Part shown: positions 36,088 through 43,923 of the stretch, piece by piece
Numbering within the stretch: the stretch's first letter is position 1
Layout of the letters: each line of letters starts with the position of its first letter
Source: Natronococcus sp. A-GB7
GTDB lineage: Archaea; Halobacteriota; Halobacteria; Halobacteriales; Natrialbaceae
DNA: 64,000 bases
Assembly (NCBI RefSeq): GCF_029688865.1
Contig: NZ_JARUKV010000023.1
Location: forward strand, 1-64,000
Reading direction: 5' to 3'
The notes under the pieces: model-generated
Databases searched by the model: none
Told to the model about the DNA's origin: nothing
The model's input: the letters and a program-made list of their open reading frames with translations, nothing else
Made by a program: the position numbers and the translations under genes

Positions 36088-37110
36088 ATGACCGACGGAG
36101 CACAATCAGGTGGTTCGCGTATCGAATCGTTCGAGCAACGCCATCCGGACGCGAACGTCGAACTGGCCTACGCCGGGATCAAGACGTTTCTGAAAGGCGA
36201 CACGCGACCCGTCGAGGATCTTGAAGGGGTGGACGTGGGTGTGCTCGGAGCGCCGTACGACGGGGCGGTGAGCAACCGGCCCGGAAGCCGGTACGGACCC
36301 GAGTCGATCCGCCGCGCCAGCGGCTGGTGGGCGTACCTCTCGGGATACAAAGGTGGGCTCACCAACATGTATACCGGGGCGCAGGTTGACTACGACGACC
36401 TCGAGGTCGCCGACTGCGGCGACGTCCCGGTGTTCCCGATGGATCGAGAGGCGACCGCCGAGAGCATCACCGCACACGTCGCCACCGTCGCCGAGCAGGC
36501 GTTTCCCGTCCTGCTCGGCGGCGATCACTACTGTACGTTCCCCGCGTTTCGCGGCTTCGCCGAGGGGAGCGACGCCGACGCCGTGGGGCTCGTCCAGATC
36601 GACGCCCACACCGACACCGTCTCGGAGAGCGCGGTCTTCGGCGAGCACTTCCACGGCTCAAGCACGAACCTGATCGCCGAGAGCGAGCACACCGCGTACG
36701 AACACGTCAGCCAGGTCGGCATCCGCGGCTACGAGAGCCCCGAGTTCTTCGAGTTCGCCGACGAGACCGGCCTGAATCTCTACACGATGGCAGATATTCA
36801 CGATCGCGGGATCCAGGCGGTGATCAAGGACGCGGTCGCGGCCGCCGCAGTCGACACCGACGCCGTCTACGTCACGTTCGATATCGACGGGGTCGATCCG
36901 AGCGTCGCGCCGGGCACAGGAACGCCCGTGCCCGGCGGGTTGAGCGCGACGGACGCGCTGGCGGTGATGCAGGTCCTCGGCGCGCACGACGCCGTCGGCG
37001 CGGTCGACATGATGGAGGTCGCTCCGCGCTACGACCCAACCGAGGGCACTCACCGGTTGGCGGCTTATCTGCTCATTACGCTGCTCGAGCGCCGGTTTGC
37101 GGAACAGTAG
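36088..37110 (+). CDS. Agmatinase-family ureohydrolase
   Basis: Binuclear manganese enzyme of the arginase/agmatinase family, 340 aa, which hydrolyses a guanidino compound to an amine plus urea. Metal ligands are all visible: GGDHYC (His147), DAHTD (Asp172, His174, Asp176) and FDIDGVDP (Asp265, Asp267). The N-terminal RPGSRYGPESIRRAS block is standard. Agmatine would give putrescine; guanidinobutyrate or other guanidino acids are equally possible, and the loop residues that choose cannot be judged here. Convergent with the SSS symporter gene. Confidence 0.88.
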   Translation: MTDGAQSGGSRIESFEQRHPDANVELAYAGIKTFLKGDTRPVEDLEGVDVGVLGAPYDGAVSNRPGSRYGPESIRRASGWWAYLSGYKGGLTNMYTGAQVDYDDLEVADCGDVPVFPMDREATAESITAHVATVAEQAFPVLLGGDHYCTFPAFRGFAEGSDADAVGLVQIDAHTDTVSESAVFGEHFHGSSTNLIAESEHTAYEHVSQVGIRGYESPEFFEFADETGLNLYTMADIHDRGIQAVIKDAVAAAAVDTDAVYVTFDIDGVDPSVAPGTGTPVPGGLSATDALAVMQVLGAHDAVGAVDMMEVAPRYDPTEGTHRLAAYLLITLLERRFAEQ

Positions 37111-37128
37111 GTACTGCGGCGGTGAACG

Positions 37129-38502
37129 CTAGGGGTTGCCGTCACTGGTGAGGAGAGTCACGCCAACGAGCACGAGCAGATTCGTGCTAATCCCGTACAA
37201 GATAGGGACGGTCGAGTCGAGACCGTAGACGTTGAGGCTGAGCAGGATTACGGCAATGCTCGTCCCCATCGCCGCGATGACGCCGGTCGAGGTAGCCCGA
37301 CGCCAGAAGAACGCGGCCAGCACCGGGACGAACAGCCCGCCGGTAAGCAGCGCGTAAGCGATGTTGAGTGCGTTGATCACGTCCTGGATCAGTACGGCGA
37401 TCGCGATCGCGACCACGCCGAATCCGAGGATCAACACTCGCGTCCACCGGATGAGTGATTCCTCCCCATCGTAGTCCAGCACCGGATCGAGGATGTCGTT
37501 GACCAGCACCGTCGAAGAGGCGAGGAGATTGCTGTCGGCAGTCGACATCGTCGCGCTGATCGCTGCCGAGAGCAACAGCCCGGCGAGCCCTGCCGGCAGC
37601 AACGAGAGTGTCAACGCCGGAAACGCTCCGCCGCCGTTCTGGAGGTCAAGTGTCACGAGTGCAATCATGCCGAGAACGGCTGCGACGATACCGTAAGCGA
37701 CCGAGTAAAAGCCGGCCAGGAGCGTACCGGTGCGGGCGGTCGCGTCGTCTTGGGCGGTGAACACGCGCTGCCAGATGTCCTGGCCGACGATCATCCCGAA
37801 GAAGTAGAGGACGAATAGCGTGAAGATCTCTCGCGTACCGACCCCGACCGGTGACGTGTGCCCGGCGTCGAGTTGGTTCTCGAGTCCCTGCCAGCCGCCG
37901 ACTTCGAACAGGCCGAGCGGTAACAGCAGGAAGAACACGCCGACGGTCATGATGACAAACTGGAGGAAGTCAGTGATAGTGACCGACCACATACCTCCAG
38001 CGGTGGTGTAGGCGATGATCACGCCGCCACCGAGGACGATCGCGAGCGGCAAACTCACGTCGAAGATGATGCGGAGGATTTCACCGATTGCCGTCATTTG
38101 TGTGACGACGAGCAACAGGCAGTTGACGATGACGATCACGGCACTGACGTACCGTGCCCCCTCGCCGAACCGGTCGTGGAGTGCCTCGGAGAGGCTGACC
38201 GCGCTGAGTTCCGAGAGCCGAGTCGAGAGCAGGATGCCGAGTGCGGTGATCCCCAGCCCGATCCAGATGACCAGCCACGCCCCCGAGAGCCCGTCCTCGT
38301 AGCCGAGTTCGGTCCCGCCGATCGTCGAGGCGCCGCCGAGGATCACGGCCGCCATCGTCGGGCCGTACATCCACAGCGGCAGTCGCCGCCCGGCGACCCA
38401 GAAGTCCTCTTCTGTCTTAGTCATTCGGGCGCCGTAGTAGCCGACGCCAAGTAGTACAACAAGATACGCTCCGATCGCGAGATAGTCAAGTGATTCTGGC
38501 AT
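37129..38502 (-). CDS. Sodium:solute symporter family (SSS) transporter
   Basis: 457-aa membrane protein with about 13 transmembrane helices. The N-terminus YLAIGAYLVVLLGVGYYGAR and the following EEDFWVAGRRLPLW are the classic SSS start. A sodium-site region appears around ISATMSTADSNLLASSTVLVND (about 315-336). It is divergent from the carbamoylase-type M20 gene with only 51 bp between the starts, so both are probably controlled together, and the solute is then likely a ureide, carbamoyl amino acid or related compound. Pantothenate, proline or nucleobase transport are alternatives. Confidence 0.87.
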   Translation of the reverse strand: MPESLDYLAIGAYLVVLLGVGYYGARMTKTEEDFWVAGRRLPLWMYGPTMAAVILGGASTIGGTELGYEDGLSGAWLVIWIGLGITALGILLSTRLSELSAVSLSEALHDRFGEGARYVSAVIVIVNCLLLVVTQMTAIGEILRIIFDVSLPLAIVLGGGVIIAYTTAGGMWSVTITDFLQFVIMTVGVFFLLLPLGLFEVGGWQGLENQLDAGHTSPVGVGTREIFTLFVLYFFGMIVGQDIWQRVFTAQDDATARTGTLLAGFYSVAYGIVAAVLGMIALVTLDLQNGGGAFPALTLSLLPAGLAGLLLSAAISATMSTADSNLLASSTVLVNDILDPVLDYDGEESLIRWTRVLILGFGVVAIAIAVLIQDVINALNIAYALLTGGLFVPVLAAFFWRRATSTGVIAAMGTSIAVILLSLNVYGLDSTVPILYGISTNLLVLVGVTLLTSDGNP

Positions 38503-38553
38503 TCGCTCGTATTCGCCATGGAAACAACACCGAAAAATAATTTGGCATAGCGG

Positions 38554-39837
38554 ATGGTCTGGCCACCGTACGAGGAGCTACTATCCCGCCACGGGGAAAC
38601 CGAGGGTGTGACGCTCGACATTAACGCCGACAGGTATCGAGAGTCGTTCGAGGCGTACTCGGAGATCGGCGCGACTGCGAACGATGGGTTGCATCGGCTC
38701 GCGCTCTCGGAGGCCGATCGGACGGTGCGCGACCGGTTCGTCGACGATCTCGAGGCGCTCGGGCTCGACGTCCGAGTCGACGAGGTTGGCAACGTGTTCG
38801 GTCGACGCGACGGAACCGATCCCGACGCCGAGCCGGTCCTGATCGGATCTCACCTCGACTCGCAACCGTACGGCGGCCGGTTCGACGGACAACTCGGCGT
38901 GCTCACGGCGCTCGAAACGATGCGAACGCTCGTCGATTCGGACGTCGATCACCGGCGACCGATCGAGATAGTGAACTGGACGAACGAGGAAGGATCGCGG
39001 TTCAAACCTGCGCTGATGGGGAGCGGGACGTTCGTCGGCGAGTTCGACGTCGAGGAAACGCTGGCCGCCACGGATGCCGACGGAACGACCGTCGAAGAGG
39101 CACTCGAGGAAATCGGCTACCGGGGAACCGAGCCGTGCGAACCTCGCGAGGGAATCCACGCCTATCTCGAACTTCACGTTGAACAGGGTCCCAAGCTAGA
39201 GGAACGCGACCGCTCCATCGGAATCGTCGAAGGGATTTTCGGGATGGCGTGGCTCGAGGCCACGATCCGCGGCGAATCCGACCATGCGGGTCCGTCGCCG
39301 ATGCACGCCCGACAGGACGCACTGGTCGCGGCTACTGACGTCGTCTCGGGAGTACGTCGACTCTCGAATCGCCTCGCCAACGACGTCGTCACGACGGTCG
39401 GAGAGTTCGAGGTCTCGCCGGGCTCGATCAACGTGATCCCGGATAAGGTCGAGTTCACCATCGACGTCCGCAGTTACGACGACGACGTGGTAGCCGAACT
39501 CGTCGACCGCGTTGACGCGGAGCTTGACGCTGCCTGCGCCCGTGAAGGGACCACGTACGAGCTCGAGGAGCTCTGGCGGATTCCGCATACCGAGTTCGCG
39601 GAGTCGGTCCGCGAGGCCGTCCTCAAGAGCGCTCAGGCGAGAGACGCGTCCCACGTCGAGATGGTCGGCGGCGCGGGGCATGACGCCTCGTACCTGAACG
39701 ACATCACCGATGCGGGGATGATGTTCGTTCCCAGCGTCGACGGAAAAACCCACAACGAGGCCGAGTTCACGGAGTGGGACGACGCGATCGCGGGTGCGCG
39801 AGTGTTCGCGGACACGACGCGGCGACTCGCCCGATAG
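38554..39837 (+). CDS. M20 family allantoate amidohydrolase / N-carbamoyl amino acid hydrolase
   Basis: 427-aa zinc hydrolase of the AllC/HyuC/beta-ureidopropionase branch. Ligands: GSHLDSQPYGGRFDGQLG (His, Asp), WTNEEGSRF (Glu pair), YLELHVEQGPKLE (His), GESDHAGPSPMHAR, and GGAGHDASYLND near the C-terminus. It is the intact relative of the broken copy at 22462-23233 and more distant from the protein at 9866-11128. Shares a short divergent promoter region with the SSS symporter at 37129-38502. Expected products are an amino acid (or ureidoglycine), CO2 and ammonia. Confidence 0.88.
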   Translation: MVWPPYEELLSRHGETEGVTLDINADRYRESFEAYSEIGATANDGLHRLALSEADRTVRDRFVDDLEALGLDVRVDEVGNVFGRRDGTDPDAEPVLIGSHLDSQPYGGRFDGQLGVLTALETMRTLVDSDVDHRRPIEIVNWTNEEGSRFKPALMGSGTFVGEFDVEETLAATDADGTTVEEALEEIGYRGTEPCEPREGIHAYLELHVEQGPKLEERDRSIGIVEGIFGMAWLEATIRGESDHAGPSPMHARQDALVAATDVVSGVRRLSNRLANDVVTTVGEFEVSPGSINVIPDKVEFTIDVRSYDDDVVAELVDRVDAELDAACAREGTTYELEELWRIPHTEFAESVREAVLKSAQARDASHVEMVGGAGHDASYLNDITDAGMMFVPSVDGKTHNEAEFTEWDDAIAGARVFADTTRRLAR

Positions 39838-40048
39838 CACGTGAACGATGAAAGCCTCGATCCCTTGTGTCTATTGTAGGTCAAAGTCCGAAGAGACTTC
39901 TTCGAGACCTTGGAGCAGTATCTGTATGACATCTAGTGAGCCATCAATCTCTTCGATTGTGGTTCATCCTCTCGGTCAAGCACCAGCTGCTCGAGCCACT
40001 GAAGTTGAGCTTGGAATCATAATTCGCTCGAGCAGTTCGGACTGGGGG

Positions 40049-40516
40049 ATGATCTTCAAGGACGGCTGGTGGCGACATACGGACGAGCTAGAGGGGATGA
40101 TTTACGAGCGGCCGGATGACCGCAACGACGTTCGGATTGAATTTCGTCACCGATTGGGTCGGAATCGTGATCTCGCGGTTGGTAAGCAAACGCTGAGGGT
40201 GTACTTCCGAAATATGGGCGCGAACGATCAGGCGTTTATCGATGCGTTCGCGGATTCGTTTGACGAGAACGAGCCTGTGATCGATGATCTGCTTCCCTTG
40301 TCTGCGGAGGTTACGGGCAACAAGCGGAATATGATCGAGGCAACGTACGATATCGATGTTGACGCTCACGAGGACTTCTTCGATGCGTACGTTGCTGCGT
40401 TGCAGGAAGCGTTCGTTGACCTAGTGGTCGAGAACGAGGAGCTGATTGCGACTATTGACGAACTCTATGATGAGTCGATAGAGCAGGTGTATGGCGTGTC
40501 AGCCGGTTCTCGATGA
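40049..40516 (+). CDS. Hypothetical acidic protein (GANDQAFID family)
   Basis: 155 aa from the ATG at 40049 (MIFKDGWWRH). The open frame reaches back to 39848, but the first 60 codons are serine-rich and look non-coding. Visible: a basic patch RIEFRHRLGRNRDLAVGKQT (about residues 31-50), the motif GANDQAFIDAFADSF (about 60-74), and an acidic helical C-terminus. No catalytic motif recognised. A truncated second copy of the GANDQAFID motif lies at 43759-43884, so the family brackets the accessory segment. It may be a remnant or a small mobile-element cargo gene. Confidence 0.5.
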   Translation: MIFKDGWWRHTDELEGMIYERPDDRNDVRIEFRHRLGRNRDLAVGKQTLRVYFRNMGANDQAFIDAFADSFDENEPVIDDLLPLSAEVTGNKRNMIEATYDIDVDAHEDFFDAYVAALQEAFVDLVVENEELIATIDELYDESIEQVYGVSAGSR

Positions 40517-40596
40517 GATGCGACTCGAGGGGTTTTGAGAATCGATACGGCAGTTGGTTGTGCTTAGTTTGTGGAATACTATATTTAATATAGCAC

Positions 40597-40960
40597 TCAG
40601 GTCGGAGGGGTGTTTTCACAGACGGTACATAGCTCCTTTTTCCACTCGGAGCAACTTTCGAGCCACAATCTTCGCTTGAGGACCTGTGCTATAGTAACAA
40701 CTGAAACGAGTTCCACATGCTCACAGACAGCGTCTAGAGACCGGGCCGTTCCGTCCGGCAACCGGGCGTACTCTCGTGAGCGGGTGTGCGACCGCTTTCA
40801 GTGGCTACTATAGTTGGTTCTCGAGTTCGGCTACAGAATCTTGATCTCGCTCTCGGCTTGCTCCACAGGTGATGCCGTTTCCCCTGGATAGCCGCAAACA
40901 CCGAACTCTGGGTTTCTCAGAATCGCTTCAGCTGAAGTCGAAAGTAGCATGGGAATGAGT
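40597..40960 (-). pseudogene. Decayed gene fragment interrupted by a MITE-like element
   Basis: On the minus strand, pieces EQAESEIKIL (about 40830-40860) and AQVLKRRLWLESCSEWKKEL (ending at a stop at 40597) match, in the same order, the EQAENEIKILQAAELENQL and AQVLKRK sequence of 41991-42140. Between them sits a 125-bp insertion with terminal inverted repeats. A stop follows EIKIL directly. The complete parent gene is not in the window. Confidence 0.5.
40689..40813. mobile_element. 125-bp MITE-like element with about 20-bp terminal inverted repeats
   Basis: Left end CTATAGTAACAACTGAAACG (40689-40708); right end, read as its complement, CTATAGTAGCCACTGAAAGC (40794-40813): 16 of 20 bases agree. 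No coding capacity. The empty-site equivalent is present at about 42005-42060, where GAGGACTTGTGCTAGCTGG continues without the insertion. A target duplication of CTA or TAG is possible but cannot be separated from the element ends. Non-autonomous; the transposase that moves it is not in this window. Confidence 0.6.
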
Positions 40961-41016
40961 TCGATATAGAACGAATTGCCTCAACCTATATTAAGACAGG
41001 GCACGAAACGTATTGT

Positions 41017-41556
41017 ATGACTCGAGACGAATCGAATTCAGGGAGCCTGATGGAACGCCAGACAACAGGCGAAGACCGGGTTCGGATGGTTGTCCGGCAA
41101 CTTTCGGAGCCACGGACAGCAAATTGGATCGCTTCCGAAGCGGGCTGGTCACATGAGCCGACTAAACGCGTCCTCGAACGGCTCGTCGACGATAGTATCC
41201 TCCACCGTGACGACAGCGGCACCCATACCACGTACTACCCCGATTACCGCCGCCAAGCAATGCAGGAAGCGATGCGGCTGCGAGACAGCGGACACACTGT
41301 TGAAGAGCTCACAGATCGTCTCGGCGAAATGAAGGCACAAATTCGGGACTGGAAAGACGAGTTCGACATTGACTCACCGAATCAACTTCGCGGGACGCTT
41401 GCCGACGACGCCTTAGATCTCGACGAAGAAGACCGTCGCCGCGAGATCGCACGCGAGTGGGAACATCTCCAGCGACGAATCCAAATCGTGGGATTCGCTA
41501 TTCGCGAATGGGATTTCCTCGAACCAACGACGGTACCTGCTGAGGCCAGCAGCTAA
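41017..41556 (+). CDS. Winged-helix protein, DUF7342-like haloarchaeal family
   Basis: 179 aa. Residues about 20-75 form a winged helix (VRMVVRQLSEPRTANWIAS ... SHEPTKRVLERLVDDSIL) followed by a beta wing TYYPDYRR and a long charged helix region (EELTDRLGEMKAQIRDWKDE, about 100-120). The family is widespread in haloarchaeal accessory DNA and resembles TrmB/ArsR-type regulators. Four bases separate its stop from the start of the next gene, so the two are a unit. A TATA-like CTATATTAAG (about 40987-40996) precedes it. Possible autoregulator or antitoxin of the pair; the role is unproven. Confidence 0.65.
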   Translation: MTRDESNSGSLMERQTTGEDRVRMVVRQLSEPRTANWIASEAGWSHEPTKRVLERLVDDSILHRDDSGTHTTYYPDYRRQAMQEAMRLRDSGHTVEELTDRLGEMKAQIRDWKDEFDIDSPNQLRGTLADDALDLDEEDRRREIAREWEHLQRRIQIVGFAIREWDFLEPTTVPAEASS

Positions 41557-41559
41557 CGG

Positions 41560-42000
41560 ATGTCGGTCCCCCACCCTGGCGGTGACCCGAACGCGAATCT
41601 CTACGCGCAGCTGAAACGGGATGTCCTTGACCGTGTCCCACAGATCATGGGAGTTGAGTATGTTCCGGATGATATCGAGGCTAAGCAGTTGCGAGCAATT
41701 TTCGATCCGGACCGTCTTCACCCACCAACGGGGCCGGAGTCGCCGGAACTGACCATTAAATGGTATCGACAGGACCCACACGATTGGTTCCGTATCAACT
41801 ACATTGACCCAAACACGGATTTTCATGCTGGCTGGCACCAAGATGAGGACCATCCCGATCTCGGACGGGCGCATTTCCAGTACTCAATTGCTGATGAAGC
41901 GGATCGATGGGGAATTACATTTGACCTCGAGACTCCGTCGTTGATTCTCTGGAAAATCGTCGAAGAACTCCTCGAGGATATTCGTCCAAACTACCAGTAG
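41560..42000 (+). CDS. Hypothetical protein partnered with the DUF7342-like gene
   Basis: 146 aa, acidic, no signal peptide or membrane segment. Features: an N-terminal helix, a PDDIEAKQLRAIFDPDRL block, an aromatic-rich core LTIKWYRQDPHDWFRINYID with GWHQDEDHPDLGRAHFQY (about 65-110), and a C-terminal helix WKIVEELLEDIRP. Several histidines and aspartates (HDW, HQDEDHPD) could bind metal. I do not recognise the family. Its placement after a small winged-helix gene is the arrangement seen in toxin-antitoxin-like pairs, but nothing in the sequence proves toxicity. Confidence 0.6.
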   Translation: MSVPHPGGDPNANLYAQLKRDVLDRVPQIMGVEYVPDDIEAKQLRAIFDPDRLHPPTGPESPELTIKWYRQDPHDWFRINYIDPNTDFHAGWHQDEDHPDLGRAHFQYSIADEADRWGITFDLETPSLILWKIVEELLEDIRPNYQ

Positions 42001-42140
42001 GCTAAGAATTTCCGTTTGAGGACTTGTGCTAGCTGGTTCTCGAGTTCGGCGGCCTGCAGAATCTTGATCTCATTCTCTGCCTGTTCCTCGAGTAACACTG
42101 TCTCGCGTTGCAGGTCGTAGACGACGGGCAGCCAGAAGAT
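41991..42140 (-). pseudogene. C-terminal gene remnant (helical tail)
   Basis: An uninterrupted minus-strand frame reads FWLPVVYDLQRETVLLEEQ, AENEIKILQAAELENQLAQV, LKRKFLAYW and stops at 41991, overlapping the end of the preceding plus-strand gene by 10 bp. No start codon is available. It looks like the coiled C-terminus of a lost gene, of which a second, MITE-split copy lies at 40597-40960. The two copies flank the DUF7342-like pair. Confidence 0.45.
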
Positions 42141-42778
42141 TAGAAGAGTTCGTCGAGAGGTCGGTCTGCACCAGCTTCGGTCTCGACGTTTTCGTCCGGT
42201 TCAATAGGGGGCGCATCGAAGAGCTGGTCGCCACCGCGTTCTCGGACAGCGAGCGCGTCATCAATAATGGCCTCTGTTTCGTCGTCTATTTCTGGGATTT
42301 TGAGGGCTTCACTAACGTCTTCTGGCAGTTCTGGTCGCGGTGCATCCTGATGCCGTTCAATTTTCTCAGTCAGATAGAGATTTTCCTGTAGGGCACGCAG
42401 AACCGGGACGTACCGGAGGTAGCTGTACTCATCTAAGAGGTTAATCCCGTAACTGGTGAACCCCCAGAACTCCCGTGGCTCGTTACGCTCGGTCTCATCT
42501 CCACGGTATTTGTACTTCGCCATCACCTGCTTCTCTGCAAGCCGGTCAAGATGCTCTCGGATAGTGGAGCGATTCTTGGGCACGAGGTATTCGAGCTCGT
42601 CGAGTGTCGCTAGGTACGTTGGATGTCCAAGCACGGCTTGGATGATGTGGTAGCGGGTTTCCTGCGTGAGGAATTGGTGTGCCCGTCGCTGTTTCTCGAT
42701 CGGCATGATGTTATCACCTCCAAATGGGTCTGTCTTGCCGCCGATCGGATTTCCTGAACCCCCCGTACTATTACTCAT
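42140..42778 (-). CDS. Winged-helix (ArsR-like) DNA-binding protein
   Basis: 212 aa. A glycine-rich N-terminal tail (about 1-25) is followed by a winged helix, HQFLTQETRYHIIQAVLGHP ... PKNRSTIREHLDRLAEKQVM (about 34-85), a wing with KYKYRGDETERN, and a C-terminal acidic region rich in Glu/Asp/Pro (about 145-212) that is probably disordered. Divergent from the gene at 42894 with 115 bp between starts; it probably represses both itself and that gene. Related single-domain regulators are common in haloarchaeal proviruses and islands. Confidence 0.7.
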   Translation of the reverse strand: MSNSTGGSGNPIGGKTDPFGGDNIMPIEKQRRAHQFLTQETRYHIIQAVLGHPTYLATLDELEYLVPKNRSTIREHLDRLAEKQVMAKYKYRGDETERNEPREFWGFTSYGINLLDEYSYLRYVPVLRALQENLYLTEKIERHQDAPRPELPEDVSEALKIPEIDDETEAIIDDALAVRERGGDQLFDAPPIEPDENVETEAGADRPLDELF

Positions 42779-42893
42779 ACGTGTCTATTCCGTCTCCATT
42801 CACGTAACTGTTCGGGACGACCAGGTTGGCAAAAGTGGTACTTTCCCAACTCGCACATGAACGCTTAAGACGAACACTTCTGTAGACAGTAGT

Positions 42894-43733
42894 ATGAGTG
42901 GACCACGCGTTCCACGCAATTCATACGCCATCTATCGGGCTGTCAACCGTATTTTTGAAGGAATTAGCTCCCCACCGCAGGGGGACTACCACGAAGTCGT
43001 CCGCTATATGAACGAAGAACTCCCCCGGTTCGAGCAAGCCAATAGTAGCTACCTGGTTCTTGGAAGCTACCGCGGCGCGTACGGACGACGCCTTCGAGAG
43101 TTCGCTAACTGCCTCAACATGCCAACGAACGCCGAATCGATCGTTCTCGGGGATACGATCAACTTGGACACCGCGGTTGTCCCCGAATTCGACATTAAGA
43201 TCAACCTCCTTGGTGAGGCAGCAGATTACATTGCTGGTGTCTATGAGAAGGAAAGCGGTGGTGAGAGCCCGGAACTCGGGGTTGTTAGAGCACTCTTCGT
43301 GAATAAGACATTCGTGTTCCCGCGCGACTATACTGGCCTTACCCGTGATAGTCTGGAGACACGAGAAGACGTCATCCAGGCTGCTCTGGCGGTATACTAC
43401 GCTGACTTCGATCATATTGATAATGAGCAGAGAGTTGCCGAGAAAAAGAAAAAGGAAATCGCATCACTGCTGGCAGCCGCGCAAGAGGAAGGCATCGACA
43501 TCAACGAGCGAGAACTCACCGATCTCATCAAAGAGCGTCAAAACGACATTGATGAGCCGCCCGCCGAATATAGCTGGGTTCATCTGAGCTTCTTCAAACG
43601 GTTTGAAGCGATGACTCAGTGCCATCCCTGGACGACGATGACCGAACTGCGAGGTCATGCTGATGAGATGCCGGGGCCAGAACGCCCGCGATGGGAAACT
43701 GAATTTGATGTAGGGATGTTCTGCGACGAGTAG
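42894..43733 (+). CDS. Unknown protein with a nucleoside deoxyribosyltransferase/TIR-like N-terminal region
   Basis: 279 aa, cytosolic. The middle of the N-terminal half has alternating strands and helices: SYLVLGSYRGAYGRRLREFA (about 52-71), AESIVLGDTINLD, then ADYIAGVYEKESGGESPELG (about 110-129) followed by a strand NKTFVFPRD. A strand with D/E, a Gly-rich link and a conserved Glu in ELG followed by a hydrophobic strand is how deoxyribosyltransferase-like and TIR/SLOG-like nucleotide enzymes place their catalytic glutamate (here Glu127). The C-terminal half is helical and highly charged (EKKKKEIASLLAAAQEEG). I do not recognise a named family; a sensor or effector of a defence or stress module is a hypothesis. 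Confidence 0.6.
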   Translation: MSGPRVPRNSYAIYRAVNRIFEGISSPPQGDYHEVVRYMNEELPRFEQANSSYLVLGSYRGAYGRRLREFANCLNMPTNAESIVLGDTINLDTAVVPEFDIKINLLGEAADYIAGVYEKESGGESPELGVVRALFVNKTFVFPRDYTGLTRDSLETREDVIQAALAVYYADFDHIDNEQRVAEKKKKEIASLLAAAQEEGIDINERELTDLIKERQNDIDEPPAEYSWVHLSFFKRFEAMTQCHPWTTMTELRGHADEMPGPERPRWETEFDVGMFCDE

Positions 43734-43758
43734 CCGCATTCACGGACTACGTACCTTT

Positions 43759-43884
43759 CTGATCGTGGGAGCGAATGATCAGGCGTTTATCGATATGCTC
43801 GCAGATTCGTTCTACAGGCGGAGCAGGCCGAGTGCCTCGGGGCTTGACCCCGAGGCGGTTCACTGGACTCTGAATTACATGTGA
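43759..43884 (+). pseudogene. Truncated second copy of the GANDQAFID gene
   Basis: Frame reads LIVGANDQAFIDMLADSFYR, RSRPSASGLDPEAVHWTLNY, M and a stop at 43884. The first part matches residues 58-74 of the product at 40049-40516; after ADSF the sequences differ. It contains the hairpin at 43834-43856. Probably the product of an insertion or recombination that ended the accessory segment. Confidence 0.5.
43834..43856. repeat. Perfect 9-bp hairpin, possible IS200/IS605 right-end remnant or terminator
   Basis: GCCTCGGGG (43834-43842), loop CTTGA, CCCCGAGGC (43848-43856). GC-rich hairpins with a short loop of this type mark the ends of IS200/IS605-group elements in haloarchaea. No TnpA or TnpB gene is present, so only a scar could remain. 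It also lies between convergent genes, where a terminator would fit. Confidence 0.45.
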
Positions 43885-43923
43885 CGACTCCGCCCGCGAG
43901 ACGGGAAGCGACGGCGCGACCTA

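Noticed and set aside
39848-40048. N-terminal extension of the GANDQAFID protein
   Set aside because: The upstream part of the frame is Ser/Pro-rich, unlike haloarchaeal coding sequence, and an ATG at 40049 fits the folded part.
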